NCBI GenBank assembly: GCA_002688335.1 | Contig: NZCQ01000035.1 | Span: forward strand, 1-39,680 | Direction of reading: 5' to 3' | DNA: 39,680 nucleotides | Origin: Candidatus Pacearchaeota archaeon | GTDB taxonomy: Archaea > Nanobdellota > Nanobdellia > Pacearchaeales > GW2011-AR1 | Part shown: positions 22,576 to 28,387 of the stretch, piece by piece | How the letters are laid out: every line of letters begins with the position of its first letter | How positions within the stretch are numbered: the stretch's first letter is position 1 | Notes under the pieces: generated by a model | Told to the model about the DNA's origin: nothing | The model's database searches: none | Seen by the model: only the letters and a program-made list of their open reading frames with translations | Made by a program: the position numbers and the translations under genes

Positions 22576-22723
22576 AATGACTTATCCATGTTCTCAAGAT
22601 AGATTCCTCCATTTCAGTTCTTTGTCCGATAGGTTTATCCAAAAACTCCCTTATCTTCTTTCTTCTAAATGCTGCTGCATCTCTATGCAATTGCTCATTA
22701 AATGAAATCAATAATAATTTCAT
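22556..22723 (-). CDS. Small helical protein upstream of the replication ATPase (55 aa)
   Basis: ATG 22723 gives MKLLLISFNEQLHRDAAAFR, then basic helices (RRKKIREFLDKPIGQRTEME) ending in GKRIE. AGGGG lies 3 bp upstream of the ATG inside the overlapping 3' end of the previous ORF, and it overlaps the start of the ATPase gene by 20 bp. The chain of overlaps supports translation as part of the leftward operon. No family recognised. Confidence 0.55.
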   Translation of the reverse strand: MKLLLISFNEQLHRDAAAFRRKKIREFLDKPIGQRTEMEESILRTWISHYGKRIE

Positions 22724-22844
22724 CACCCCTGTTTCCCCTATATTTATTTTTCTTACAACAATCTAAGTAGGGAGCTAATCTACATATCTCTAAATAGAAT
22801 TCTGATTCAATTTCATTGACAGATTGCAAATTATAGTTTGCCAT
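22698..22844 (-). CDS. Small protein of the leftward operon (48 aa)
   Basis: From ATG 22844: MANYNLQSVNEIESEFYLEI, followed by a Cys-containing basic stretch (CRLAPYLDCCKKNKYRGNRG). It overlaps the 3' end of the XRE regulator by 14 bp and the next gene by 26 bp. A longer frame from 22901 exists, but it runs far back into the XRE gene. Function unknown; three cysteines might bind metal. Confidence 0.5.
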   Translation of the reverse strand: MANYNLQSVNEIESEFYLEICRLAPYLDCCKKNKYRGNRGDEIIIDFI

Positions 22845-23154
22845 TTTGTAGATTATTAGAAAACTTTTCCCTCCATTCTTGCCAATATTTTGTATGACCA
22901 AATATTACTAATGAATCGCAACCAAGTACTTCTGCCATTTTTATTTTGACATAAGAACTTGGACGCCAATCCTCGTTCACTATCTTACTCATCGTTCCTT
23001 TAGAAATGCCAATCTTATCTGCTAATTGATTTTGGGATATGCCTACACGCAACAACAATACCCTAATCCTGTCTTTCACGGATATACTAAAACAATCTGC
23101 AACAGCATCAGCAATAAAAAAATCTTTTTTCTTAGTTTGTATTGTAGATTCCAT
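22831..23154 (-). CDS. XRE/Cro-CI-type HTH regulator
   Basis: 107 aa. The helix-turn-helix is classic: RIRVLLLRVGISQNQLADKIGISKGTMSKIVN (about residues 29-60), with Q-x-x-L-A-x-x-x-G-I-S-x-x-x-x-S-K-I spacing as in phage repressors, followed by SYVKIKMAEVLGCDSLVIF. No peptidase or dimerisation domain is fused. Located early in the leftward operon behind the RHH gene, it is a candidate repressor/copy-control switch of the element. It ends in a Trp-rich helix (TKYWQEWREKF). Confidence 0.88.
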   Translation of the reverse strand: MESTIQTKKKDFFIADAVADCFSISVKDRIRVLLLRVGISQNQLADKIGISKGTMSKIVNEDWRPSSYVKIKMAEVLGCDSLVIFGHTKYWQEWREKFSNNLQNGKL

Positions 23155-23156
23155 TT

Positions 23157-23300
23157 TTAGTCAAAATTAGATAGATTATCAGATTTAAAATTCGGATATT
23201 TTTCTCTTATTATAAAATCTAAATCATCAGAGATATTCATCAGTCTCTTGAACCTTCTTTCCAATTCTATCAATCTCTGGTTAGTTTCTTCTATTTGCAT
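23157..23300 (-). CDS. Small coiled-coil protein (47 aa)
   Basis: MQIEETNQRLIELERRFKRL is a heptad-patterned coiled coil; the remainder (MNISDDLDFIIREKYPNF) is acidic. It overlaps the RHH gene by 20 bp and ends 2 bp before the XRE ATG, so it is packed into the leftward operon. It could be a partner of either DNA-binding protein. No family recognised. Confidence 0.55.
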   Translation of the reverse strand: MQIEETNQRLIELERRFKRLMNISDDLDFIIREKYPNFKSDNLSNFD

Positions 23301-23430
23301 CTTGTATAACATATTTTTTTAATAGAGAATTTACAACAGGGCTTAACTTTTTATCTTGATTTTGTAAAATCTTTAAAGACTCTTTCAAAACTTCAGGTTC
23401 CAATGTAACGGTTGTAATCTTTTTCATCAT
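23281..23430 (-). CDS. Ribbon-helix-helix (CopG/Arc-like) regulator (49 aa)
   Basis: MMKKITTVTLEPEVLKESLK gives the N-terminal basic strand (K-I-T-T-V-T-L), followed by two helices (EVLKESLKILQ; SPVVNSLLKKYVIQ) in the ribbon-helix-helix order found in CopG, NikR-N and many archaeal virus repressors. The 49-aa length is typical. It is the first gene of the leftward replication operon and faces the divergent HTH gene across 127 bp containing four ATTTCCTAA boxes, one directly before its own start. Autoregulation through these boxes is the natural inference. Confidence 0.75.
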   Translation of the reverse strand: MMKKITTVTLEPEVLKESLKILQNQDKKLSPVVNSLLKKYVIQDANRRN

Positions 23431-23432
23431 AC

Positions 23433-23550
23433 TTAGGAAATTTGTTTATATTTCCTAATATAACTAAATAGTTATATTTAAATCTTTCGGATTATTAATC
23501 GTAATTTCCTAATAGTTACAACCATAGGTTTATATATCTAAATTTCCTAA
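23433..23550. promoter_or_regulatory. Divergent promoter region with four ATTTCCTAA operator boxes
   Basis: ATTTCCTAA occurs at 23450-23458, 23504-23512 and 23542-23550 and in inverse orientation (TTAGGAAAT) at 23433-23441. The TATA candidate TTTATATAT (about 23530-23538) for the rightward HTH gene (ATG 23558) is flanked by boxes three and four. On the other strand an AT-rich TTTAAATATAA (about 23472-23482) and TATAAAC (23445-23451) precede the RHH gene. Boxes sit where a bound repressor would block both directions. Confidence 0.65.
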
Positions 23551-23557
23551 AACCAAT

Positions 23558-24193
23558 ATGAATACAAAAAAACCTTTGGTAGCAAAAAAGAATGTAGTTA
23601 ACATGCTTGCTTTAATTTTAATGAGAATAGATACTAATAAAAAAATAGCAGATACACTAGGAAGAAATGAAGCAACAATATCTGAACATCTCTCACCATT
23701 AAAAAAAGAAGGTCTTGTATTCACAAGAGAAAATAAAAAGAACAATGAAAAAAATTACGAAGTCAATTGTAGCAGGATTGCAGAATTATTCTTTACCAAA
23801 TACTTAAAAGACAAAAAGATTCTGAAATATAAAAATAATGATTTTGTTACATTAACATTCGCCGGAGTTGTTTCAATCAAAAAAGGATTATTAACAAAAG
23901 ATCCAAAAAGATTTGATAGAATTGATTTAACAGATATATTTAGAGAAACCCATGAAAACTTTTATTATAGGGGACTAGAATTAATCAAAGGAAAAGAATC
24001 TATTGCGCTTCAAGGGTATAGAACAAATAATGCAAAAACATTAAAATATTTTAAGGAATTTATAAAGTATATTTACTATGACATGAGAAACAGGATTGAA
24101 GAAAAAAAGAAAAAAGAGGAAGAAGATAGATTAAGAAAGGGTAAAAAATCTGTTGAGGAGATATCATTAAAAAATGCCCCCGACCGGATTTGA
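23558..24193 (+). CDS. ArsR/MarR-type HTH protein with unknown C-terminal domain
   Basis: 211 aa. Residues 10-70 form a winged helix: NMLALILMRIDTNKKIADTLGRNEATISEHLSPLKKEGLV, with a normal recognition helix, then a basic wing. The remainder is mixed alpha/beta (FVTLTFAGVVSIKKGLL...) and ends in a long charged helix (RIEEKKKKEEEDRLRKG). Its TATA is 24 bp upstream and lies between ATTTCCTAA boxes, so it is under the same control as the leftward operon. Its last 19 bp overlap the 3' end of the opposite-strand tRNA-Lys gene. It may be the second half of a genetic switch of the element. Confidence 0.8.
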   Translation: MNTKKPLVAKKNVVNMLALILMRIDTNKKIADTLGRNEATISEHLSPLKKEGLVFTRENKKNNEKNYEVNCSRIAELFFTKYLKDKKILKYKNNDFVTLTFAGVVSIKKGLLTKDPKRFDRIDLTDIFRETHENFYYRGLELIKGKESIALQGYRTNNAKTLKYFKEFIKYIYYDMRNRIEEKKKKEEEDRLRKGKKSVEEISLKNAPDRI

Positions 24194-24249
24194 ACCGGCG
24201 ACACCGTGGTTAAGAGCCACGTGCTCTAACCAGACTGAGCTACGGGAGC
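24175..24249 (-). tRNA. tRNA-Lys(CUU), complete, carried by the element
   Basis: The 75-nt minus-strand gene has acceptor stem GCTCCCG/CGGGGGC, D arm GCTC...GAGC, anticodon stem CGTGG/CCACG with loop CTCTTAA (anticodon CTT), T arm GCCGG-TTCAAAT-CCGGT and discriminator A. No CCA and no intron are present. A TATA candidate TTAAATA lies about 31 bp upstream (24277-24283). It is 75 bp inside the attR core. It differs from the interrupted host tRNA-Lys(CUU) in acceptor, anticodon and T stems but shares loops and the D arm, so it is a related isodecoder. It probably supplies the function lost by integration. Confidence 0.95.
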
Positions 24250-24302
24250 ATGTATGTTTATAGCTCGCAATTAGAGTATTTAAGTGCTATTTTTTACTAA
24301 TA

Positions 24303-24335
24303 GGTACACCGTAGGACTCTAGATTAAGAGGCAGG
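24303..24335. other. attR: right recombination junction of the integrated element
   Basis: Element side GTACAC (24304-24309) and GGACTCTAGA (24314-24323), then the core TTAAGAG (24324-24330) and the host anticodon-stem arm GCAGG (24331-24335). In a circular element, core-flanking sequence would read GACTCT-AGATTA-AGAGTC, an 18-bp dyad, with GTACAC-type sites on both sides. Confidence 0.82.
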
Positions 24336-24363
24336 TGCTCTAACCGGACTGAGCTACTAAGGC
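24324..24363 (-). pseudogene. 5' part of the interrupted tRNA-Lys(CUU) gene
   Basis: Minus strand: acceptor strand GCCTTAG, TA, D arm GCTC-AGTCCGGTTA-GAGC, A, anticodon strand CCTGC and loop CTCTTAA, where similarity to tRNA ends. A TATA candidate TTTTAAATC lies about 25 bp upstream (24386-24394), so the original host promoter is still attached to this half. The complementary 3' part is at 4808-4849; lengths add to 75 nt, the same as the intact tRNA-Lys. Confidence 0.9.
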
Positions 24364-24476
24364 TTCCTTAATACTAAAAACAGGTGATTTAAAAGATTTG
24401 CCCTAACAGGTAGTAACCATTATATAATTACGACAGACAAAACATTTAAAAACTCTAATTTTCTAATCTTTTTACA

Positions 24477-24698
24477 ATGGATGAATCTGAAAGAAGAATC
24501 GCAATGTCTTTTAGGGCTGTTAAAAAAGATATCTTGGAGATGAAAGACCAAATACTAAGATTGGCTGAAACCCAAGAGAAAATCGAATCTGCTTTAGACG
24601 ATATTAAAAAAAAAGATAGTTTAGTGCAAATAAAGTCTAAACCGGCATCTAAAAAAACTTCTAAAAAGAAGACAACTAAGAAAAAGTCTAAGAAGTGA
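24477..24698 (+). CDS. Small coiled-coil protein with lysine-rich tail (73 aa)
   Basis: MDESERRIAMSFRAVKKDIL begins a continuous amphipathic helix to about residue 50 with coiled-coil heptads (ILEMKDQILRLAETQEKIES). The last 20 residues are almost only Lys, Thr and Ser, like the basic tails of nucleic-acid-binding proteins. An AT-rich TTTAAAAACTC stretch about 25-35 bp upstream may hold its TATA. This is the first host gene to the right of the element. Function unknown; a T-rich run (about 24748-24757) may end its transcript. Confidence 0.65.
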   Translation: MDESERRIAMSFRAVKKDILEMKDQILRLAETQEKIESALDDIKKKDSLVQIKSKPASKKTSKKKTTKKKSKK

Positions 24699-24790
24699 TT
24701 TGATCAGCTTGGAACAATATAATCTTAACCAGTTTTAGAGCCTCTAACTTTTTTTAACCCCTATCTAGAAATCTCAAGAATAATAACTTT

Positions 24791-25642
24791 CTAATTATCT
24801 TGATTCACCACCCCATTTCCCATCTGCATTTGATTTTGCACCTCTTTCATTCTCTCCTGCCCTTCAATAAGATCTGTTATCATTTTATGAAAGGCTATTA
24901 TCGGGACTAAACTGGTTTCCTCCATATACCCCTTTGTACGGTCAGGACAATTAGATATTTCGTCAGGGCCAATTAACTTTGAATAAGTCAGGTCCATTAT
25001 TTCTTTAACTTCTCCAACATCATACATGGGTCTATTAACATCAAAGGTTCTAGAACCATAGACACCATGATTCATTAAAGAATCCAAATCGGATCTTAAA
25101 GGCAAATCTCCGTCAACTAGTCTTAAGTTTATATTGTATCTTAGTCCAATTCCCATCGCCCCAAGCTTTTTATCCTGCAAGGCTGCATTATACCAATCCA
25201 GATCAATATCAACCCCCTTACCTCTATATTGTTCAATAAGAAACTCGGGAACGAGGCCCTGTTTAACATTTAATTTGCTTTCAGGATTTTCTCCTTCTTC
25301 AAGAGAAGGTGCAGGAATGTTTCTTCTCATAAATTCCAAGCAATCTTCTGTTCCTCTAACTATATCCGATTTTATCTGGTCCGGAAGTTTCTCTATAGCA
25401 GATTCTAAGCTGCTTTTATTCGATTTTACTCCATCGGGAAGAACAAGAGAATTACCACTCAGCCCCGAAGTTATTCCTTGAACATAATCAACAACATTTT
25501 GCTTATCAGGCACAATAAATCTTGAATACAAAATTACAGAGTTCATCAAAACAGGATCTCCATTATTTGGATGAGTAAAACTTTTTGAGAATACGTAATT
25601 GCCTATCACTGGTCGATAATCTGAGTTTTCTCCGCTGGTCAT
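24791..25642 (-). CDS. Hypothetical 283-aa protein
   Basis: I do not recognise this protein. It is soluble, with no signal peptide or membrane segment, mixed alpha/beta in the first half (YRPVIGNYVFSKSF, MNSVILYSRFIVPD) and helical toward the end, finishing in a Gln/Asn/Met-rich tail (EVQNQMQMGNGVVNQDN). ATG 25642 is the only good start. It is monocistronic between a convergent small gene and a 246-bp AT-rich gap. The two other orphan proteins of similar style in this window (1894-2601 and 37237-37641) suggest lineage-specific genes. Confidence 0.6.
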   Translation of the reverse strand: MTSGENSDYRPVIGNYVFSKSFTHPNNGDPVLMNSVILYSRFIVPDKQNVVDYVQGITSGLSGNSLVLPDGVKSNKSSLESAIEKLPDQIKSDIVRGTEDCLEFMRRNIPAPSLEEGENPESKLNVKQGLVPEFLIEQYRGKGVDIDLDWYNAALQDKKLGAMGIGLRYNINLRLVDGDLPLRSDLDSLMNHGVYGSRTFDVNRPMYDVGEVKEIMDLTYSKLIGPDEISNCPDRTKGYMEETSLVPIIAFHKMITDLIEGQERMKEVQNQMQMGNGVVNQDN

Positions 25643-25792
25643 TTTAATACACTTGTAATTCCTAACTTTTTAAATCTTGTGTTCAGTTTTTGTTATCAGT
25701 CGATAGTATCTTAATATTTTTTACCAATGCCCTAAACAAATTCAAAGAGTATCTATAGAAATATTTATGAAATTCATGCAATTAAATATAAT

Positions 25793-25834
25793 ATGATAAA
25801 AGAAATTGATTATAAACCAGGAAAATTAAGATGA
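25793..25834 (+). other. 13-codon ORF resembling the start of the 55-aa gene at 26399
   Basis: MIKEIDYKPGKLR, then TGA. Its first codons (AAAGAAATTGATTATA at DNA level) are nearly identical to those of the ORF at 26399 (MAKEIDYRKEK). It is probably a truncated duplicate on the other side of the hicB/hicA' locus. The remaining gap 25643-25888 contains only AT-rich promoter-like sequence, including TTTATATATAAT (about 25860-25871) for hicB. Confidence 0.35.
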
Positions 25835-25888
25835 TAATAGATCAGAAATCGCACATAAATTTATATATAATCTAAATTTGTTAGCGAC

Positions 25889-26128
25889 ATGCTTGACTTC
25901 AATGTAATCATAAGGAAGGGAGAAGACGAATTCTTTATATCAGAGGTAGTTGAAATTCCTGGATGTCACACACAAGGAAAAACTATAGATGAATTAATGG
26001 AAAGAACTAGGGAAGCTATAGAATTATGCCTCGAAGATCGAGAAGAAGAAGATATGAATCTCAAGTTTGTAGGTCTGCAGAAGATAGAGGTTGAAAATGG
26101 GCAGGTTGCCTCAAATTATACCAACTAA
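25889..26128 (+). CDS. hicB: HicB-family antitoxin (second locus)
   Basis: 79 aa with the HicB core: MLDFNVIIRKGEDEFFISEV, EIPGCHTQGKTIDELMERTR and AIELCLEDREEED. The G-C-x-T-Q-G-K-T-x-x-E motif matches HicB proteins. TATA TTTATATATAAT is about 20-28 bp upstream. The last 32 bp overlap the start of a hicA toxin gene in another frame, in antitoxin-first order. Since that hicA is frameshifted, this antitoxin may now be an orphan. It could still neutralise the intact HicA of the first locus; that is inference. Confidence 0.85.
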   Translation: MLDFNVIIRKGEDEFFISEVVEIPGCHTQGKTIDELMERTREAIELCLEDREEEDMNLKFVGLQKIEVENGQVASNYTN

Positions 26129-26323
26129 CTAATAAAAATTCTAGAAGGGCCCGGATTTAAGATTGTAAGGCAAAGGGGAGGCCGTGTATCTTTAAGGCAC
26201 ATAGATGGGAGATCTACAACTGTTCCTAATCACTCTGGAGAAAGATTAGATAGGAGTCTGCTTAATAAAATTCTTAAGAAGGATATTAAGATCTCAAGGG
26301 AAAAGTTTCAAGGATTATTGTAA
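26097..26323 (+). pseudogene. hicA: Frameshifted HicA toxin gene
   Basis: ATG 26097 reads MGRLPQIIPTN, then TAA. One base is missing near 26128: restoring it would join this to the following frame LIKILEGPGFKIVRQRGGRV, which runs through TTVPNHSGERLDRSLLNKIL to TAA 26321-26323. Together they give a normal HicA of about 75 residues. The usual catalytic His position (R-Q-K-G-S-H) reads R-Q-R-G-G-R, so the key histidine is also absent, while the second His (PNHSGE) is kept. Inactivation in two ways argues for a decayed toxin rather than a sequencing slip, though a slip at the frameshift cannot be excluded. Confidence 0.75.
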
Positions 26324-26398
26324 CTTCTCAATACTCCGACCATTATGAAGGGAATATTCTTGTAGAAAGATTTAAATTATTCATTCTATTAATAGAAT

Positions 26399-26566
26399 AT
26401 GGCAAAAGAAATTGATTATAGAAAAGAGAAAATTGAACCGGATTATAACGATAATTCAGATTCCATTCTTTCTCCTAGAGAAAGGAACGAACTTACGAAA
26501 ATTTTATTAACTGGAATTGAGATTTCTGAAGGGGCAGGAGATCTTCAAACGATTACTGGGAGTTAA
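26399..26566 (+). CDS. Hypothetical 55-aa acidic protein
   Basis: MAKEIDYRKEKIEPDYNDNS, then a helix with ERNELTKILLTGIEISEGAG. It is leaderless-like: TTTAAATTATT lies about 25 bp upstream. The N-terminal sequence repeats that of a 13-codon ORF at 25793, so the hicB/hicA' pair is bracketed by related small ORFs. No family recognised; the length and acidic character would suit an antitoxin or adaptor. Confidence 0.5.
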   Translation: MAKEIDYRKEKIEPDYNDNSDSILSPRERNELTKILLTGIEISEGAGDLQTITGS

Positions 26567-26650
26567 ATTAAATAATAAATATTAATTCTACATATACTTA
26601 CACAAAAACTACCGATACTCTCACCAAGTATGTAATTGCGTATGGTTACA

Positions 26651-26905
26651 TTAATCATAAACTCTGCTTCTTTTATCTATTTTTACAATACCTAAAATCT
26701 TACTCTCATTATCTACATCATAAATAATTCTAAACCTACCAACTCTAACTTTATCATAATCCGTACCTTTAACCTTACTTGATACTGAAGGATAAGGATT
26801 CTCTTTTAGTTCATTAACTTTATCAAGAATTCTTTTAGTAGTATCTTTATTCAGTTTTCTTAGAAACTTTGAAGCTTGGTTTGAATATTTGGCATCATAA
26901 CTCAT
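26651..26905 (-). CDS. relE: RelE-family toxin (mRNA interferase)
   Basis: 84 aa, a textbook RelE/ParE-superfamily protein: YSNQASKFLRKLNKDTTKRI and LDKVNELKENPYPS (the N-terminal helices), VKGTDYDKVRVGRFRIIYDV (strands with the conserved Arg pair and Tyr) and a final ILGIVKIDKRSRVYD strand. The R-V-G-x-F-R-I-I-Y motif and terminal basic residues are typical of RelE, which cleaves mRNA in the ribosomal A site. The start overlaps the upstream antitoxin gene by 4 bp (ATGA), so the two are coupled. Confidence 0.9.
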   Translation of the reverse strand: MSYDAKYSNQASKFLRKLNKDTTKRILDKVNELKENPYPSVSSKVKGTDYDKVRVGRFRIIYDVDNESKILGIVKIDKRSRVYD

Positions 26906-27108
26906 AATTCCAACTCTTTTTTTAATTGTTCTTCTGAGATTAATCTTCCCTCTTCTTTCTCCCCTTCATATTCGGTAAAATATCTTTTGTCTTCTTCTGT
27001 GACTATATCTTCGTCAACAATATGTTCCTTAAGATAATCCACATCTTCCTGTAATCTTGCAAGTTTTCCCATTATCTTTTTAACATCTGATTTTTGTATC
27101 TGTTCCAT
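26902..27108 (-). CDS. RelB-like antitoxin
   Basis: 68 aa, acidic. The N-terminus (MEQIQKSDVKKIMGKLARLQ) is helical with coiled-coil pattern, and the C-terminal half (YFTEYEGEKEEGRLISEEQLKKEL) has the acidic helix expected to cover the toxin. It lacks an obvious DNA-binding ribbon, so autoregulation may need the complex or be absent. It precedes relE with a 4-bp overlap on the same strand, standard toxin-antitoxin order. Family assignment is by position and size more than by sequence. Confidence 0.75.
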   Translation of the reverse strand: MEQIQKSDVKKIMGKLARLQEDVDYLKEHIVDEDIVTEEDKRYFTEYEGEKEEGRLISEEQLKKELEL

Positions 27109-27198
27109 AATGCAAATAGCAATAGGGATTATTTAAGATTATCGATTAGAGAAAATTAAGTAAGAAAATTATGATAGATTGAGAAGAGAGGTTTAAAA

Positions 27199-27507
27199 TC
27201 ATCTATATTCTCGCCAAGTATGCTTACACTTTGTACACCTATAGAACTTAGTTTCAGCTTCATCCCCTGCCCTCGTCTGAGAGGTCCAGAAATAAGCCTC
27301 TTTATTTTCACACTTAGGACAATCTCCATTAGTTATTGGAAAAACATCTGTATCTTTATCTGTAATAACTCCTATCTCTCCACTAGCCTCAATTTTCTCA
27401 GAAACCTCTATCTTCAGTTTAGTCTTAGATTTATAATTACACCTAGCGCACTTAGTATCTTTCTTCTCACCCATCAAAACACTACCACATTTTGGACAAA
27501 ATTCCAT
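27199..27507 (-). CDS. tfs: Transcription factor S (archaeal TFS/RpoM-like)
   Basis: 102 aa from ATG 27507; a TTG three codons earlier is in frame. N-terminal zinc ribbon: FCPKCGSVLM...CARCNY. C-terminal zinc ribbon: GDCPKCENKEAYFW...FYRCTKCKHTWREY. Between the two hairpins of the C-ribbon lies QTRAGDEAET with the invariant Asp-Glu that reaches through the secondary channel of RNA polymerase to stimulate cleavage of backtracked RNA. Length and all eight cysteines match archaeal TFS. It is the single gene of its unit, TATA-like sequence upstream. Confidence 0.95.
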   Translation of the reverse strand: MEFCPKCGSVLMGEKKDTKCARCNYKSKTKLKIEVSEKIEASGEIGVITDKDTDVFPITNGDCPKCENKEAYFWTSQTRAGDEAETKFYRCTKCKHTWREYR

Positions 27508-27604
27508 TCTAATCAAATATATAATTTTTCACCTGTCTAGTCTAATAAAAATCATTTAAAAATCTTTCCCTTATTTTTATTAATTAAGTAGTAATGAAAG
27601 GAAA

Positions 27605-28264
27605 TTAAAAGAATATCTTCAAAAACTCAACAAGCCATATCTTAAACCATCCCAGATATGGAATCTTAAAAACAACCTTGCCAATAACTTGATCATTACC
27701 AATATTAGTCTCATCAGTGCCTAAAACATTATTATTAACCTCTAGTTGCTTTTCATTATGATCCCCTTTAGTTTCTATAGAATCTCCAATCTTAACAATT
27801 CTATGGACAATCGGCCTAGGAGCACTAGATTCTTGATTTGGTTTAAATATTATTACATCTCCAATTTTTGGATTAAATCTTCCATAAACAATTACTATAT
27901 CTCCTTTTTTAAATCCGTTTCTCAAGGGAAAGTTAGAAAATTCTTCCTTGTTGATATCGTTTTCTTCATACCATCCTCCACAAGTCTTCCAATATTCATC
28001 AAAATCAATATATTCCTTTTCCCCATCATATCTTCCACATAAACTTAACACTCCGTCATCTACAATTTGATGATCCATACTAGAACTTTCAACCCCTGCC
28101 AGAGGTAAGCTAGTCCCCATAATCAGAGATAATGAAGGAAAGAAGATAAATTTAACAAAAATAAAAATTAAAAGCAATGCAGCAATCCAGCTAAGAACAG
28201 AATCTGAATTCCAAACCCAGTTCCATGCTTCCTTAATCTTTCTAAAAATATCTTTAGTATCCAT
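27605..28264 (-). CDS. Signal peptidase I (archaeal/ER type)
   Basis: 219 aa from ATG 28264. One N-terminal membrane helix (LSWIAALLLIFIFVKFIFF). The catalytic Ser is in GVESSSMDH (the S-x-S-M box), the catalytic His of the archaeal/Sec11 type is in RPIVHRIVKIGD, and the Asp box is TKGDHNE. Late strands read IGKVVFKIPYLGW, as in other SipW/Sec11-like proteins. A long insert with two Cys (LCGRYDGEKEYI...TCGGWYEEN) between box B and the PVI/VHR region is unusual and may form an extracytoplasmic disulfide. It removes signal peptides of secreted proteins, such as the hydrolase on the element. The C-terminus is hydrophobic (FKIWLVEFLKIFF). Confidence 0.92.
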   Translation of the reverse strand: MDTKDIFRKIKEAWNWVWNSDSVLSWIAALLLIFIFVKFIFFPSLSLIMGTSLPLAGVESSSMDHQIVDDGVLSLCGRYDGEKEYIDFDEYWKTCGGWYEENDINKEEFSNFPLRNGFKKGDIVIVYGRFNPKIGDVIIFKPNQESSAPRPIVHRIVKIGDSIETKGDHNEKQLEVNNNVLGTDETNIGNDQVIGKVVFKIPYLGWFKIWLVEFLKIFF

Positions 28265-28317
28265 ACACAATAAGATCAAAAAGAGTTTTTAAGAGTTTTG
28301 GGAAAATAATCTTATTG

Positions 28318-28387
28318 CTACAACTGGGTGTTATACCTTGTAGCTTGCTACGAGTTGGACTCGGTGGGGTGGCTTCTCCAGTTGTAG
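28318..28387. ncRNA. Candidate structured RNA
   Basis: CTACAACTGG (28318-28327) pairs perfectly with CCAGTTGTAG (28378-28387). Inside, CTTGTAG-cttg-CTACGAG forms a 7-bp hairpin (28338-28355), and TGGGG can pair with CTCCA in competition with the closing stem. The segment is GC-richer than its surroundings and lies in a 449-bp gene-free stretch. No tRNA, rRNA, SRP or RNase P signature was found. H/ACA guide RNA is one possibility. Strand is not determined. Confidence 0.4.

Larger units (their letters stand above)
4843..24323. mobile_element. 19.5-kb integrated element inserted in the anticodon loop of tRNA-Lys(CUU)
   Basis: The boundaries are set by the 7-bp direct repeat TTAAGAG separating the two parts of one tRNA gene; the distance between repeats is 19,481 bp. 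Contents: an integrase beside the left junction, cargo genes (6-17.5 kb), a leftward replication/regulation operon (17.5-23.4 kb) with a second minimal tyrosine recombinase, divergent regulators with repeated operators, and a complete tRNA-Lys(CUU) near the right junction. It looks like an integrated plasmid or a virus-derived element. No capsid, packaging or conjugation gene was recognised, so the class is open. Boundaries are directly supported; mobility today is inference. Confidence 0.85.

Noticed and set aside
4808..24363. A natural split, trans-spliced tRNA-Lys, as known in Nanoarchaeum
   Set aside because: The flanks do contain a 7-bp complementary pair (GGTACAC/GTGTACC), but both parts duplicate the 7-bp loop, an integrase starts at one junction, and the repeats fit attP arm sites. 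Integration explains everything with fewer assumptions; RNA data would decide.
24303..24363. A complete second tRNA to the right of tRNA-Lys
   Set aside because: Only the acceptor, D-arm and 5' anticodon strand are present; no T arm follows.
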